DNA of 64,000 bases from Flavobacterium sp. 270 (GCF_004368785.1 NZ_SODM01000001.1:496001-560000); one strand, 5' to 3'; shown: positions 36,845 through 45,889, counted from the first letter of the stretch. Numbers and translations are program-made. The notes: generated from the letters alone by a model not told the origin.

Positions 36845-37198
36845 TTATTTACCAGTAATCACTTTTCTGTGATTTGCTCCCCATTTTGCCAAAGAATCTA
36901 TTACTTCCTTCAAAGTATGTCCATATTCTGTCAGCTTATACTCTACCGTAATGGGCTGCGTATTTAAAACAGTTCGTGTAAGCAATTGATTATCTTCAAG
37001 ATTTTTTAATTCCCGGCTCAGGACTTTTCCAGAAATTCCTTCTACTTCTTTTAATAAATCGGTAAATCTTAAAGTGTTAAAACACAAAGAAGCAATAATC
37101 GAAATTTTCCATTTTCCATTCAACACATACATAGCATCATGCACTGCCATTATTGATTTTGCACAAGATTTATGATCTTGTTTTGGTTCTTTTATCAT
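36845..37198 (-). CDS. HxlR-family winged-helix transcriptional regulator
   Basis: 117 residues. HxlR fold: MYVLNGKWKISIIASLCFNT, RFTDLLKEVEGISGKVLSRE (recognition helix), LKNLEDNQLLTRT, and YKLTEYGHTLKEVI at the wing/C-terminus. A cysteine at residue 12 sits where many HxlR proteins (YodB, HypR type) carry the redox or electrophile-sensing cysteine. It is divergent from the nitroreductase gene, and a perfect palindrome lies in the shared spacer over its predicted -7 box. It therefore probably represses itself and the nitroreductase until quinones or electrophiles are present. Confidence 0.9.
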   Translation of the reverse strand: MIKEPKQDHKSCAKSIMAVHDAMYVLNGKWKISIIASLCFNTLRFTDLLKEVEGISGKVLSRELKNLEDNQLLTRTVLNTQPITVEYKLTEYGHTLKEVIDSLAKWGANHRKVITGK

Positions 37199-37232
37199 AG
37201 TATATCTTAGGTTACCTTAATGTCACAGTTAC

Positions 37233-37255
37233 TTTTTGTCATCTAATGACAAAAA
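37233..37255. promoter_or_regulatory. Perfect palindrome in the HxlR/nitroreductase divergent promoter
   Basis: Arms TTTTTGTCAT and ATGACAAAAA around CTA. The right arm overlaps TATTTTTG (37257-37250, minus), the predicted -7 box of the HxlR gene. A plus-strand -7 box TACTTTTG at 37271-37278 fits the nitroreductase. It is the candidate HxlR operator. Confidence 0.55.
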
Positions 37256-37306
37256 TACACTTTTAGTACTTACTTTTGAACAAAATTTTTAAAGTATTAA
37301 AACAAT

Positions 37307-37939
37307 ATGAAATTAATAGAAGCACTAAAATGGCGTTACGCTGCCAAAAAAATGAATGGCGAAGTGGTACCGCAGGAAAAAATCGATTATATCCTTGAAG
37401 CAGCTAGATTAGCACCGTCTTCATCTGGTTTACAGCCTTATAAAATATTCGTAATTACAAATAAAGAATTAAAGGAAAAGATAAAAACAGTTGGTTTTGA
37501 ACAAAGCCAGATCGTTGATGCTTCTCACGTATTGGTTTTTGCTGCTTGGGATGGATATTCAATCGAAAAAATTTCTTCTGTTTTTGAAAGAACAACGGAA
37601 GAAAGAGGAATTCCTTCTAGTGCGATGGATGAATATAAAGAAAGACTTTGGGGAATGTACAAAGATCTTGGTCAGGAATGGCATGCAAACCATGCGGCAA
37701 AACAAGCTTATATTTCTTTTGCAATGGCAATTGCCGCTGCTGCAGAACAACAAGTAGATGCAACTCCTATGGAAGGTTTTATTCCTGCTGAAGTAGATAA
37801 ATTATTAGGTTTGAATGAACTTGGTCTTAAAAGTGTTTTAGTATTACCTTTAGGTTACAGAGATGCTTCTAATGACTGGTTGGTAAACTTGAAAAAAGTA
37901 AGAACACCAGAACAAGAATTTATCACAGAACTTAACTAA
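37307..37939 (+). CDS. Nitroreductase family NAD(P)H-dependent flavin oxidoreductase
   Basis: 210 residues with the NfsB-like fold. The FMN-binding start is RYAAKKMNGEVVPQEKIDYI, LEAARLAPSSSGLQPYKIFV is a hallmark, and the later GLKSVLVLPLGYRD block lines the flavin. It reduces nitroaromatics or quinones as a soluble dimer. It is divergent from an HxlR regulator, which is the classic arrangement for electrophile-inducible nitroreductases. A strong terminator follows. Confidence 0.92.
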   Translation: MKLIEALKWRYAAKKMNGEVVPQEKIDYILEAARLAPSSSGLQPYKIFVITNKELKEKIKTVGFEQSQIVDASHVLVFAAWDGYSIEKISSVFERTTEERGIPSSAMDEYKERLWGMYKDLGQEWHANHAAKQAYISFAMAIAAAAEQQVDATPMEGFIPAEVDKLLGLNELGLKSVLVLPLGYRDASNDWLVNLKKVRTPEQEFITELN

Positions 37940-37959
37940 TTCTTATTTCAATAAAACTA

Positions 37960-38006
37960 AAATGCTTTTGAAACCGCTGTATCAGCCAATTTCAAAAGCA
38001 TTTTTA
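37960..38006 (+). terminator. Intrinsic terminator after the nitroreductase gene
   Basis: Arms AAATGCTTTTGAAA and TTTCAAAAGCATTT, then TTATTTT. The stem is 14 bp and perfect. Confidence 0.85.
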
Positions 38007-38040
38007 TTTTAAATTATTTTCTTAAAAAGAAATAGTATTT

Positions 38041-39147
38041 CTAAGCTTTTACTTTTTTTGGTTTACTTGATTTTTTGCCTTTCTTCCACCAAATAATAAA
38101 TCCGGTTATAGGCAGAGATGCACCAATTAAGCTTACAAAACTCCAAATTATTTTTCCGGCAAGACCAAAGAAAGTTCCGGTGTGTAAATCATGATTGCTC
38201 GCTTCGTAAACGTCTGCAGCATTATTATCTTTGTACAATTTGGTTCTCAATAATTGTCCTGTTTTTCCATCATAAAAAATCGTATTCTGATTTCTTGCAC
38301 TTGCCCAATTATTAGGATAAACCATTCTTACCCTAAGTTCTCCTGTTTTTCTAATAGAAAAAGAAAGCGAAGTCGCTCCCGGATATTTTGAATTTACATC
38401 TTGATAAATGTTATTGTAACGTACCGGAATTGTAGTCGAATCGACGTGTGCTGCGCTTTTTACTTCCTCGCCTTTACTAAGTTTACTTGCTGTAACCAGA
38501 CTTACTGTTTTTTTGACTGTATCAAATTTGAAATAAGTTCCGGAAAAAGCAATAAGAAGTAAAAATATCGAAGCATAAAACCCTAAAACCTGATGCAGAT
38601 CGTAATTTACCCTTTTAAAAGAACCGCTCCATTTTATTTTCAACGATTGTTTTAATAAACGCTTCTGATTCGGAAACCATAATATAAGTCCTGTAATAAG
38701 CATTATTAAAAAAATCACTACAGACCAGCCTTGAATAAATTCTCCAACGTCTCCTAATAACAAAGTTCTATGAATTTCCAAAACCGTATTGAGCCAATCT
38801 GAACCTTTTTGATTGACCAGACTTGCATCATACGGATTAAAATAATAGGTCTTTTTCTTTTTTGTAGAAAGCTGAACCGTTGCATTGGGTTCATTCGTCG
38901 TAATTTTTATTGCCGTTATTTTCTGCTTTGGTTCCAGATGTTCGTAATTCTCAATTATAGTTTTAAGTCCTATAAAAGTTTTTTGTTGTACCGGAACATG
39001 CAGGTATTCCTGTTCTGTAAAATCACGAATTTCTTCTTCAAAAACATAAAGAAATCCCGTGATACTTATTATAAAAACAATGAGGCCCGATGCTAAACCG
39101 AGCCACAAATGTATTTGACGTATTGCTTTTTTAAATCCTTTGGTCAT
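38041..39147 (-). CDS. PepSY-associated TM protein (iron/siderophore-linked)
   Basis: 368 residues. Four hydrophobic segments: LGLASGLIVFIISITGFLYV near the N-terminus, VVIFLIMLITGLILWFP, ASIFLLLIAFSGTYF and the C-terminal IWSFVSLIGASLPITGFIIW. PepSY-like extracytoplasmic stretches lie between them, and conserved histidines (RQIHLWLG, EIHRTLL, DLHQVLG, HDLHTG) are typical of the family, which may bind haem or act in ferric reduction. It starts 57 bp after the TonB receptor gene on the same strand, the usual pairing in iron uptake. Confidence 0.88.
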   Translation of the reverse strand: MTKGFKKAIRQIHLWLGLASGLIVFIISITGFLYVFEEEIRDFTEQEYLHVPVQQKTFIGLKTIIENYEHLEPKQKITAIKITTNEPNATVQLSTKKKKTYYFNPYDASLVNQKGSDWLNTVLEIHRTLLLGDVGEFIQGWSVVIFLIMLITGLILWFPNQKRLLKQSLKIKWSGSFKRVNYDLHQVLGFYASIFLLLIAFSGTYFKFDTVKKTVSLVTASKLSKGEEVKSAAHVDSTTIPVRYNNIYQDVNSKYPGATSLSFSIRKTGELRVRMVYPNNWASARNQNTIFYDGKTGQLLRTKLYKDNNAADVYEASNHDLHTGTFFGLAGKIIWSFVSLIGASLPITGFIIWWKKGKKSSKPKKVKA

Positions 39148-39204
39148 AATTTATTAGAAAGTCCAAATGTAAATAATATGGCTTGAAATGACTAGCTTAA
39201 AATA

Positions 39205-41580
39205 TTAGAATTTCAATGTAATATTACCTGTAACTCTTGTTGGATTTTGTGCTGCTAAACGATAAGACCAATATTGTTCGTTGGTAAGATTATCAACTTT
39301 TAAACCTAACCTAAATTTTGGTCTGTCATAAAATAACGAAGCATCCAAGACAGTATAAGAAGGAATACTAAATTTAAAAGTAGTCGTATTAGTTTGGTAA
39401 TATTCACTTCCGTAAATACCTCCAAAACCAACTCCTAATCCTGATAACGAACCTTCAACCAAACGATAACTCGCCCAAAGATTTGCCGTTCTTGGAGATC
39501 CCGCCGTTGTTGGGCGCAATCCGTTAATAGTTGCATTTGCTTTGGTATATTTACTATCATTATACGTATAACCTGCCACGATATTTAAACCACGAATTGG
39601 GTTTGCAATAAGTTCCGCTTCAAATCCTTTACTCAACTGCGTTCCGTCCTGAAGCTGAAAATTAACGTGATCCGGATCGTCACGCGTTACATTCGTTACT
39701 TTGATATCGTAATAACTTAAAGTAGCACTGATTTTATTAAAGTCAAATTTAAATCCTCCTTCTAATTGATTTGCCTGATTTGGTTTAAAAGTATTTCCGT
39801 TAAAATCAGAACCTCCAACATTATTAAAACCATTCATGTAATTTCCAAAAACAGAAACTTTTTGTTTGATAATCTGATAAACCGCTCCAAATCTAGGAGA
39901 AAAAGCAGTCTGATTATAGTTTCCAGCAATAGAATCACGACTTGGGTAATATACTCCTTTATTAATATATCGATCTACCCTTACACCCGTCATAACAATC
40001 AATTTATCTGTAACATTCAATACATCAGAAACATACGCACTAAATGTTCTTTCGTTATTAGATACAAAATTGGTGTATTTTGCTGTCGCGAACAATGGTT
40101 CGATTCTTTCTTTAGTAAAGTTATTGTAAGCGTCTCCCGGTTTTTTAAAGTTAATTGCCGGCATATTTATCGTAGCATCATTACGCGTTGCACGAAGACT
40201 GTAATAATCTAAACCTGCAACTACTCTATTACGTAATTTTCCTATTTTAAAATCTCCATTAAAGTTTTGTTGAATATCTGTTCCATAATAAGGATAATCC
40301 TGATTAGTAACCGATTGTCTCAAAGTTTCATTGCTCAAAACTGTCATAGCCACAGTATATCCTTCTGAAGATGATCTTGTACGCGAAACGATAGTCTGAG
40401 AAGTCCATGCATCTGATATTTTATACTTTAACTGTGCAAAAATATTGTATTGCTGTCCTGTATAATTGATAGTATTATTAGCAAAAGAAAGATTGTATGG
40501 AATTCCTAATTCTGTAATACTATGCGCTGTACCGCCTGCCCAAGGTGCCAATCTTGTTGGTGATGTTCCTTTTGATGCACTAAACTCAGCATCAATAAGT
40601 AAAGTCAATCTTTCGTTTACAGCATAAGAAAAACTTGGCGCTATAAAAAAGCTTTTGTTAAATCCGGCATCCTGAAAACTTCTTTCGCTGTGCAAAGAAG
40701 TATTAATTCTAAAAAGAGCCGTTTTTTCTTCATTAATAGGCGTATTAATATCTGCTGTAAAGCGATTTAAATCCCAATCGCCGGCAGAGTACGAAACCTC
40801 ACCTTTAAAATAATCAAAAGGTTTTTTGGTAACTCTATTAAATAAACCTCCAAAAGAAGAAATAGTACTTCCAAATAAAGTTGCCGATGGCCCTTTAATA
40901 ACCTCAATACGCTCTAAGTTGGCCGGATCAATTGAATTGTAAGTAAAACTTCCAACCCCGTTTCTTACCAATTGAGGCGTTGCAAAACCTCTCGAAATAT
41001 TAGTCGTTCTTCCTTGGTTTCTTACCTCTGCGATACCTGCACCCGGAACGTTTTTAAAAGCACTGTTATAATCTGTTATAACTTGTTCTTTCATAAGTTC
41101 CTTACTTACAATAGTATAAACCTGAGGATTTTCCATATTTTGCAGTTTCATTTTAGAAACTTCTTCGCTTTCTTTTCTAGCAAATCGGTTTCCTCCAGAA
41201 CTAACAATAACTTCTTCTAATTTTTGTGAAGTATAAGTAATTTCAAAATCCAAATTTGGTGTTAGATTGTTTTGATCAATTACTACAGAAGCTGGCGAAG
41301 AATCGTAACCGTTCAAAACAGCATCAACAACATACGTTCCAAAAGGAACATTTTTTAATTCATAACTTCCGTCAGAATCTGTTGTTGTCGTTTTATTTAA
41401 TTCTGCAATTTTTATTTTTACACCTTGTACAGAATTTCCGTCTTTTAAAATTACTTTACCCGAAATTGTACCTAGATTTGACTGAGAAAAAGCGGTTCCT
41501 GAGCAAAAAAAGATTGTCAGACACGTTAGAAACACCTTTCTTAAACTATTGTTTTTAAGTGTTTTAATGATTGTTTTCAT
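39205..41580 (-). CDS. TonB-dependent siderophore receptor with carboxypeptidase-D-like N-terminal domain
   Basis: 791 residues. Signal peptide ending GTAFS; CarboxypepD_reg domain (GTISGKVILKDGNSVQGVKI, about 35-115); TonB-box-like EEVIVSSGG; plug with NISRGF and IEVIKGPSATLFG; and a barrel whose last strands include PTRVTGNITLKF. The plug phrases are those of FhuA/FecA-type ferric-siderophore receptors. It shares an operon with the PepSY gene. The short dyad upstream at 41603-41623 may be an iron-responsive site. Confidence 0.93.
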   Translation of the reverse strand: MKTIIKTLKNNSLRKVFLTCLTIFFCSGTAFSQSNLGTISGKVILKDGNSVQGVKIKIAELNKTTTTDSDGSYELKNVPFGTYVVDAVLNGYDSSPASVVIDQNNLTPNLDFEITYTSQKLEEVIVSSGGNRFARKESEEVSKMKLQNMENPQVYTIVSKELMKEQVITDYNSAFKNVPGAGIAEVRNQGRTTNISRGFATPQLVRNGVGSFTYNSIDPANLERIEVIKGPSATLFGSTISSFGGLFNRVTKKPFDYFKGEVSYSAGDWDLNRFTADINTPINEEKTALFRINTSLHSERSFQDAGFNKSFFIAPSFSYAVNERLTLLIDAEFSASKGTSPTRLAPWAGGTAHSITELGIPYNLSFANNTINYTGQQYNIFAQLKYKISDAWTSQTIVSRTRSSSEGYTVAMTVLSNETLRQSVTNQDYPYYGTDIQQNFNGDFKIGKLRNRVVAGLDYYSLRATRNDATINMPAINFKKPGDAYNNFTKERIEPLFATAKYTNFVSNNERTFSAYVSDVLNVTDKLIVMTGVRVDRYINKGVYYPSRDSIAGNYNQTAFSPRFGAVYQIIKQKVSVFGNYMNGFNNVGGSDFNGNTFKPNQANQLEGGFKFDFNKISATLSYYDIKVTNVTRDDPDHVNFQLQDGTQLSKGFEAELIANPIRGLNIVAGYTYNDSKYTKANATINGLRPTTAGSPRTANLWASYRLVEGSLSGLGVGFGGIYGSEYYQTNTTTFKFSIPSYTVLDASLFYDRPKFRLGLKVDNLTNEQYWSYRLAAQNPTRVTGNITLKF

Positions 41581-41602
41581 ATGAATTATACTGGTTTATT
41601 CT

Positions 41603-41623
41603 TATTTAGACTGATTACAAATA
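41603..41623. promoter_or_regulatory. Fur-box-like dyad upstream of the siderophore receptor
   Basis: TATTTAGA and TACAAATA form an imperfect inverted repeat (6 of 8) 23-43 bp before the start codon. Position and A/T-rich dyad symmetry suggest a Fur-type site, but no local consensus is available to test this. Confidence 0.3.
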
Positions 41624-41747
41624 TATAAAATAACGTTAATTTTCATAATTCCTAATCAATTAAATATTTTTTTTAATTCACATTTCTAAATCTGGCAAGT
41701 ATAGATTGTGTGCGCAAACGGCACATATTAGTACGAACATCCAAGAT

Positions 41748-42085
41748 GCTAGCGCGAGTGTCCCGCTCGTGCCCGTAAAGTAATTTGTAAAGTTATTTTA
41801 GGATGCTATATAGTTTGCCACGAATTACACTAATTTCAACGGCTAGCGCGAGCGTCCCGCTCGTGCACGCAAAGTAATTTGTAAACTTATTTTAGGAAGA
41901 GACAATCTTTACGGGCACGAGCGGGACACTCGCGCTAGCTGACAATTGTAGGCGCAAACGGCACACGCTGACGCGAGCGTTCCGCTCGTGCACTCAAAGT
42001 AATTTGCAAACCTATTTTAGGAAAAGACAAACTTTACGGGCACGAGCGGGACGCTCGCGCTAGCTGACAATTGTAGGCGCAAACA
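41748..42085. repeat. Cluster of GC-rich REP-like elements with a 125-bp tandem unit
   Basis: One truncated element (41748-41804) and two complete ones (41842-41939, 41967-42064). Each complete element has arms GCTAGCGCGAGCG...CGCTCGTGC inverted around an AT-rich core with AAGTAATTTG and TATTTTAGGA. The two complete copies and the linker CTGACAATTGTAGGCGCAAA repeat with a period of exactly 125 bp. The spacer 41581-42137 has no gene. Confidence 0.92.
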
Positions 42086-42102
42086 AAGGTAATTTCAAAA
42101 TC

Positions 42103-42130
42103 AAAAAAAAGCTCTCAAAATTGAGAGCTT
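42103..42130 (-). terminator. Intrinsic terminator of the AhpD-like gene
   Basis: Stem AAGCTCTCAA / TTGAGAGCTT with a run of eight T on the minus strand, 8 bp past the stop codon. Confidence 0.88.
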
Positions 42131-42137
42131 TATAAAT

Positions 42138-42572
42138 TTAAGCTGGAATAAGATTCGTTGAAATTCCAATTCTGTTCCAGGCATTAATTGTTATGATCGC
42201 TAAGATTACCTGCGCCAGATATTTTTCGTCTAAGAGTTTTGCCGCTTGTTCGTATGTTTCGTCTTTTACATGATTACTTATTAATGTAACTTCTTCTGTA
42301 AGCGCCAAAATTGCTCTTTCTTCTTCTGTAAAAAACGGAGTGTCACGCCAAGCGTTTAGTGCATAAATACGTTGTTCTGTTTCGCCCGCTTTTCTGGCTT
42401 CTTTTGTATGCATATCAATGCAAAATGCACAGCCGTTTATTTGTGACGCTCTTATTTTAATCAGGTCTTTATGCGTTTTGGTCAGCGGTGTGCTTTCTAT
42501 AAATTTTTCTAGGCCAAGAATTGCGTTGTATCCTGCTGGTTCTGATTTGTCAATATGAATTCGTGTTTTCAT
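42138..42572 (-). CDS. Carboxymuconolactone decarboxylase / AhpD-like peroxidase
   Basis: 144 residues. The redox motif GCAFCIDMH gives C48-x-x-C51 and H55, as in AhpD-type alkylhydroperoxidases, with KIRASQINGCAFC in front and EERAILALTEEVTL after. It is probably a small thiol peroxidase or a partner for a peroxiredoxin. It follows a MarR gene by 47 bp on the same strand, so it is likely induced through that regulator in response to oxidants. Confidence 0.92.
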   Translation of the reverse strand: MKTRIHIDKSEPAGYNAILGLEKFIESTPLTKTHKDLIKIRASQINGCAFCIDMHTKEARKAGETEQRIYALNAWRDTPFFTEEERAILALTEEVTLISNHVKDETYEQAAKLLDEKYLAQVILAIITINAWNRIGISTNLIPA

Positions 42573-42619
42573 TTTTTATATAATTATTGTTTCTATTAAA
42601 ATTTAAAGCGAAAAAGTTC

Positions 42620-43072
42620 TTAATTAATGTATTTCATTAAAAGAACATTCAAAGTTTCAAGTTCGTTTAACGTCATATTGTTGACAAACTTTTCTTCTAT
42701 GGTATGAAGTTTTGGTTGTATTTCTTCAATAAGTTTTATTCCTTTTTCTGTAATAAACACTTCTATTTTTCTTCGGTTTTCGCTGCAGACTTCTCTCGTT
42801 ACCAATCTTTTCAGAAGTAATTTATCAACCAAACGAGTTGTATTACTTGTCTTTGCCGTCATTTTTTCCTGAATCATGCACATATTTGCCGGTTTACCTT
42901 TTAGATCATTTAAAATTTCTAAAACATTAAATTGTTCCGAAGACAAATCGTAAGGTTTTAGAACATCATTAAAGCTTTCATGAAGGCTGTTCTGCGTGAA
43001 AATAACCTTCTGAAGAATCTTTTTATTTATAGATAATGCTATTGCTGAATGTGTTACTTCTTCTATTTTCAT
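42620..43072 (-). CDS. MarR-family transcriptional regulator
   Basis: 150 residues. Winged helix: LSSEQFNVLEILNDLKGKPA, MIQEKMTAKTSNTTRLVDKL (recognition helix) and VCSENRRKIEVFITEKG (wing). Cysteines at positions in MCMIQ and EVCSEN could sense oxidants as in OhrR, although this is inference. First gene of a MarR-AhpD operon, so it probably represses its own operon. Confidence 0.9.
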   Translation of the reverse strand: MKIEEVTHSAIALSINKKILQKVIFTQNSLHESFNDVLKPYDLSSEQFNVLEILNDLKGKPANMCMIQEKMTAKTSNTTRLVDKLLLKRLVTREVCSENRRKIEVFITEKGIKLIEEIQPKLHTIEEKFVNNMTLNELETLNVLLMKYIN

Positions 43073-43109
43073 AACTGCATTTTTAAAATATCGATTTTAA
43101 TAAGGCATG

Positions 43110-43201
43110 ACACAGATTCATCTGCGGAAACACTGATTTACACGATTGAATTTGCATTGAAAAAAGCAGCGTTCATCGATAGAAATCTGCCTAATCTGTG
43201 T
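43110..43201. repeat. Degenerate inverted repeat (ACACAGATT ends) upstream of MarR
   Basis: ACACAGATT at 43110 and AATCTGTGT at 43193 close a stretch with further CTGC-rich matches. It belongs loosely to the AATCTG-type dispersed repeats seen at 60445-60770. The spacer 43073-43309 has no gene. Confidence 0.5.
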
Positions 43202-43309
43202 TCAAAAATTGCGCACGCAAAATAAAAACCGATTTATTTTTAAGCAAAATTAAGGCAGTGATTGGGATGTAAAATATACCAATTATAAAATAAGAGATAG
43301 CCCAGTAAT

Positions 43310-44773
43310 TTAGGAGATTACTTGTTTTAAAATAGCAAGTGCCTGAATCAGTTCTTTTTCGTCTAGCGACGCAAAACCTAATCTCATAGCATTTGGAGCC
43401 AAAGATTCATTCTTGTAGAAATTCCCATTATCAATATAAAGTCCTTTTTTTGAAGCTTCTTCGGACATTTTAGACAAGTCTATTTTTCCATTAAAGGCAG
43501 ACCAAACGGCAAGTCCGCCTTCTGGCATTGTAAAAGTGATTGTATCTTTAAAATCAGATTCTAATAGCTCGCAAAAAAGATTCCTGCGTTGTTTGTATAT
43601 TTTTAATGATTTACGAAAATGCCTTTCCATTTCACCATTATTATACATAACTGCAAATGCATCTTCTAACAAAGTGTCGCCTTGTTTATCAATCAGTTCT
43701 CTTAAAGAAGCTGCCGCATTTATAAAAGCCAATGGCCCAGTCATAAAACCAATTCGCAAGGCGGGCGCAAAAGTCTTCGAAATCGAACCTATATATATTA
43801 CGTTATGATTATGATCTATACTTGCTAAAGGAAGATATGGCTTATTATCATAGTGAAAATCAAAATCATAGTCGTCTTCAATAATGGCAAAACGGTATTC
43901 TTTGGCAAGATTTAAAAGTTTTAATCTTCGCTCCATACTCAAAGTTACCGTAGTGGGGAAATGATGGTGCGGAATTACATAAACCGCTTTTATTTTTTGT
44001 TGAAGTAAAATATTTTCCAGATAATCAATATCCAAACCGTTGGAATCTACAGGAATTCGCAGGAGTTTTGCGTCGGAATATTTGAAAGTTTCATCCGCGA
44101 AAGCGTAATTTGAGATTCCCACCACAACCGTATCACCCGAATTTAAAAGCAATTGCGAAGCCAGGTAAATTCCCATTTGGCTTCCTTTTGTAATCAGTAT
44201 ATTATCCGAAGAAACGGTTAATCCTCTCGTATTAGAAAGATAATTGGAAAGCGAAATACGAAGGTGTTCCGATCCTTTTGAACTGCCGTATTTCAGGAAG
44301 TTCTTTCCGTAGAATTTTCTGGAAAGACTTCTGTATTCGCGCATTAACTGATCGACCGGAGCCAGACGCACATCCGGAAAACCGTCGTCTATTGCCAAAA
44401 CCGTTTTTTGAAGATTTCTATTCGGAATTGCATTTTCAAATTTATTGGTCCAGATAAAAGACTGTTCTTCATTACTACTTTTAGTGGTTTGCAGAACTTT
44501 ATTTTTTGAAATAACAGGAAGTTTAGACAATACAAAAATTCCTTTACGTTCTACAGATTCTGCCCAGCCCTGACTGATTAATTCTTCATAAGCCAATTTT
44601 ACGGTATTTCTGTTAATGCCAATTAGTTCTGCTAAAACACGGGAACTTGGCAGCATATCAGAAGGCTGTAATGTACCATTGGTAATCAGGGAAATAAAAT
44701 TATTACAAACCTGAATATAAATGGTTACAGATGCATTTCGATCAATTTGAATTAAAGATTTATAAGGTAACAT
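43310..44773 (-). CDS. MocR/PdxR-type GntR regulator with aminotransferase domain
   Basis: 487 residues. An N-terminal GntR winged helix (PSSRVLAELIGINRNTVKLA, residues 42-61) is joined to a fold-type I aminotransferase domain from about 115 on. PLP-lysine K333 is in YIGSISKTFAPALR and the PLP-ring aspartate lies in AIIEDDYDFDFHY. MocR proteins sense PLP or amino-compound derivatives and act as activator/repressor. It is divergent from the EamA exporter (113-bp spacer), which is its probable target. Confidence 0.92.
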   Translation of the reverse strand: MLPYKSLIQIDRNASVTIYIQVCNNFISLITNGTLQPSDMLPSSRVLAELIGINRNTVKLAYEELISQGWAESVERKGIFVLSKLPVISKNKVLQTTKSSNEEQSFIWTNKFENAIPNRNLQKTVLAIDDGFPDVRLAPVDQLMREYRSLSRKFYGKNFLKYGSSKGSEHLRISLSNYLSNTRGLTVSSDNILITKGSQMGIYLASQLLLNSGDTVVVGISNYAFADETFKYSDAKLLRIPVDSNGLDIDYLENILLQQKIKAVYVIPHHHFPTTVTLSMERRLKLLNLAKEYRFAIIEDDYDFDFHYDNKPYLPLASIDHNHNVIYIGSISKTFAPALRIGFMTGPLAFINAAASLRELIDKQGDTLLEDAFAVMYNNGEMERHFRKSLKIYKQRRNLFCELLESDFKDTITFTMPEGGLAVWSAFNGKIDLSKMSEEASKKGLYIDNGNFYKNESLAPNAMRLGFASLDEKELIQALAILKQVIS

Positions 44774-44886
44774 CTGGGCTGTAGTTTTAATGAAAATTGG
44801 TATACAAATTTAATCCAAAACCACGGTACTTTTGACAAAATCATTTTAAATAATCATAATAAACTTCATTAAACAATAACAATTCA

Positions 44887-45777
44887 ATGAAAAATAACGT
44901 ACTCAAAGGAAGTCTCTTTATTGCACTGGGGGCTTCTAGTTTTGGCATGCTTGCTACTTTCGTAAAAATGGCTTATCAGGAAGGATTTACAACAGCAGAA
45001 GTAACACTATCACAATTTGGCTTAGGTTTTTTAGGCCTTTTAATTTTGAATTTATTCCGAAAAAGAAATCCAGTTCAGGAAACAAAACCATCAGGAATAA
45101 AAAGCAATTTAAGATTAATGCTTGCCGGAACATCAATGGGCTTAACCAGCGTTTTTTATTATATGTCGGTTAAATTTATTCCGGTAAGCGTTGCCATTGT
45201 ATTGTTAATGCAAACGGTTTGGATTGGTGTACTTGTAGAAATGATCGTGCATAAAAAAATGCCGGAAATGCGTAAAATTTTATCTGTTTTAATCATTTTG
45301 GTGGGAACAATTCTGGCAACCAATCTGCTAAAAGAAACGATAACTATAAATTGGGAAGGTTTTGGATGGGGAATTTTAGCCGCGATTTCGTATACCGCAA
45401 CGATGTATTCTTCTAATAATATTGAGATAAATCTGCCACCGCAAAAAAGAAGTCTTTATATGATTTTGGGTGGTTTGATTGTGATTGCTCTAATTTTTAA
45501 TGCTTCGCTGCGAGAAGGATTTTCGTATTCAATTTTGCTGCGCTGGGGAATTTTAATTTCTTTATTCGGAACGATACTTCCCCCCTTGCTTTTTACCCGC
45601 GGAATGCCTCTTACCGGCATTGGACTCGGCGCTATTATTGCTGCAATCGAAATTCCGGTTACGATATTAATGGCGTACATCTGGCTGAAAGAACCCGTTA
45701 ATTTCCTGCAATGGACAGGAGTTATTCTAATTTTATCTGCGATTATTGTAATGAATCTGGAACAAAAAAAGAATTAA
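44887..45777 (+). CDS. EamA/DMT-superfamily exporter (RhaT-like)
   Basis: 296 residues with ten hydrophobic segments arranged as two EamA repeats (KGSLFIALGASSFGMLATFV first, MYSSNNIEINLPPQ between the halves, AAIEIPVTILMAYIWLKEPV in the second). Probably exports a metabolite such as an amino acid. It is transcribed away from the MocR gene and likely controlled by it. It ends just before an inverted repeat shared with the next, convergent gene. Confidence 0.88.
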   Translation: MKNNVLKGSLFIALGASSFGMLATFVKMAYQEGFTTAEVTLSQFGLGFLGLLILNLFRKRNPVQETKPSGIKSNLRLMLAGTSMGLTSVFYYMSVKFIPVSVAIVLLMQTVWIGVLVEMIVHKKMPEMRKILSVLIILVGTILATNLLKETITINWEGFGWGILAAISYTATMYSSNNIEINLPPQKRSLYMILGGLIVIALIFNASLREGFSYSILLRWGILISLFGTILPPLLFTRGMPLTGIGLGAIIAAIEIPVTILMAYIWLKEPVNFLQWTGVILILSAIIVMNLEQKKN

Positions 45778-45783
45778 TATTAG

Positions 45784-45880
45784 TTTGCCACGAATTGCAC
45801 TAATTCCACTAATTTTTTCTTTAAAAATCAATTTAGTTCGTGGAAATTAGTGCATCCCGATAGCTATCGGGAGTGGCAAA
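45784..45880. repeat. Inverted repeat with a TCCCGATAGCTATCGGGA palindrome inserted in one arm
   Basis: Left arm TTTGCCACGAATTGCACTAA (45784-45803). The right arm, read in reverse, starts TTTGCCAC and ends TGCACTAATTTCC, but the GAAT between is replaced by an 18-bp perfect palindrome (45855-45872). A relic of the same arm (TTTGCCACGAATTACACTAA) is at 41814. Confidence 0.85.
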
Positions 45881-45889
45881 AAATAATTC

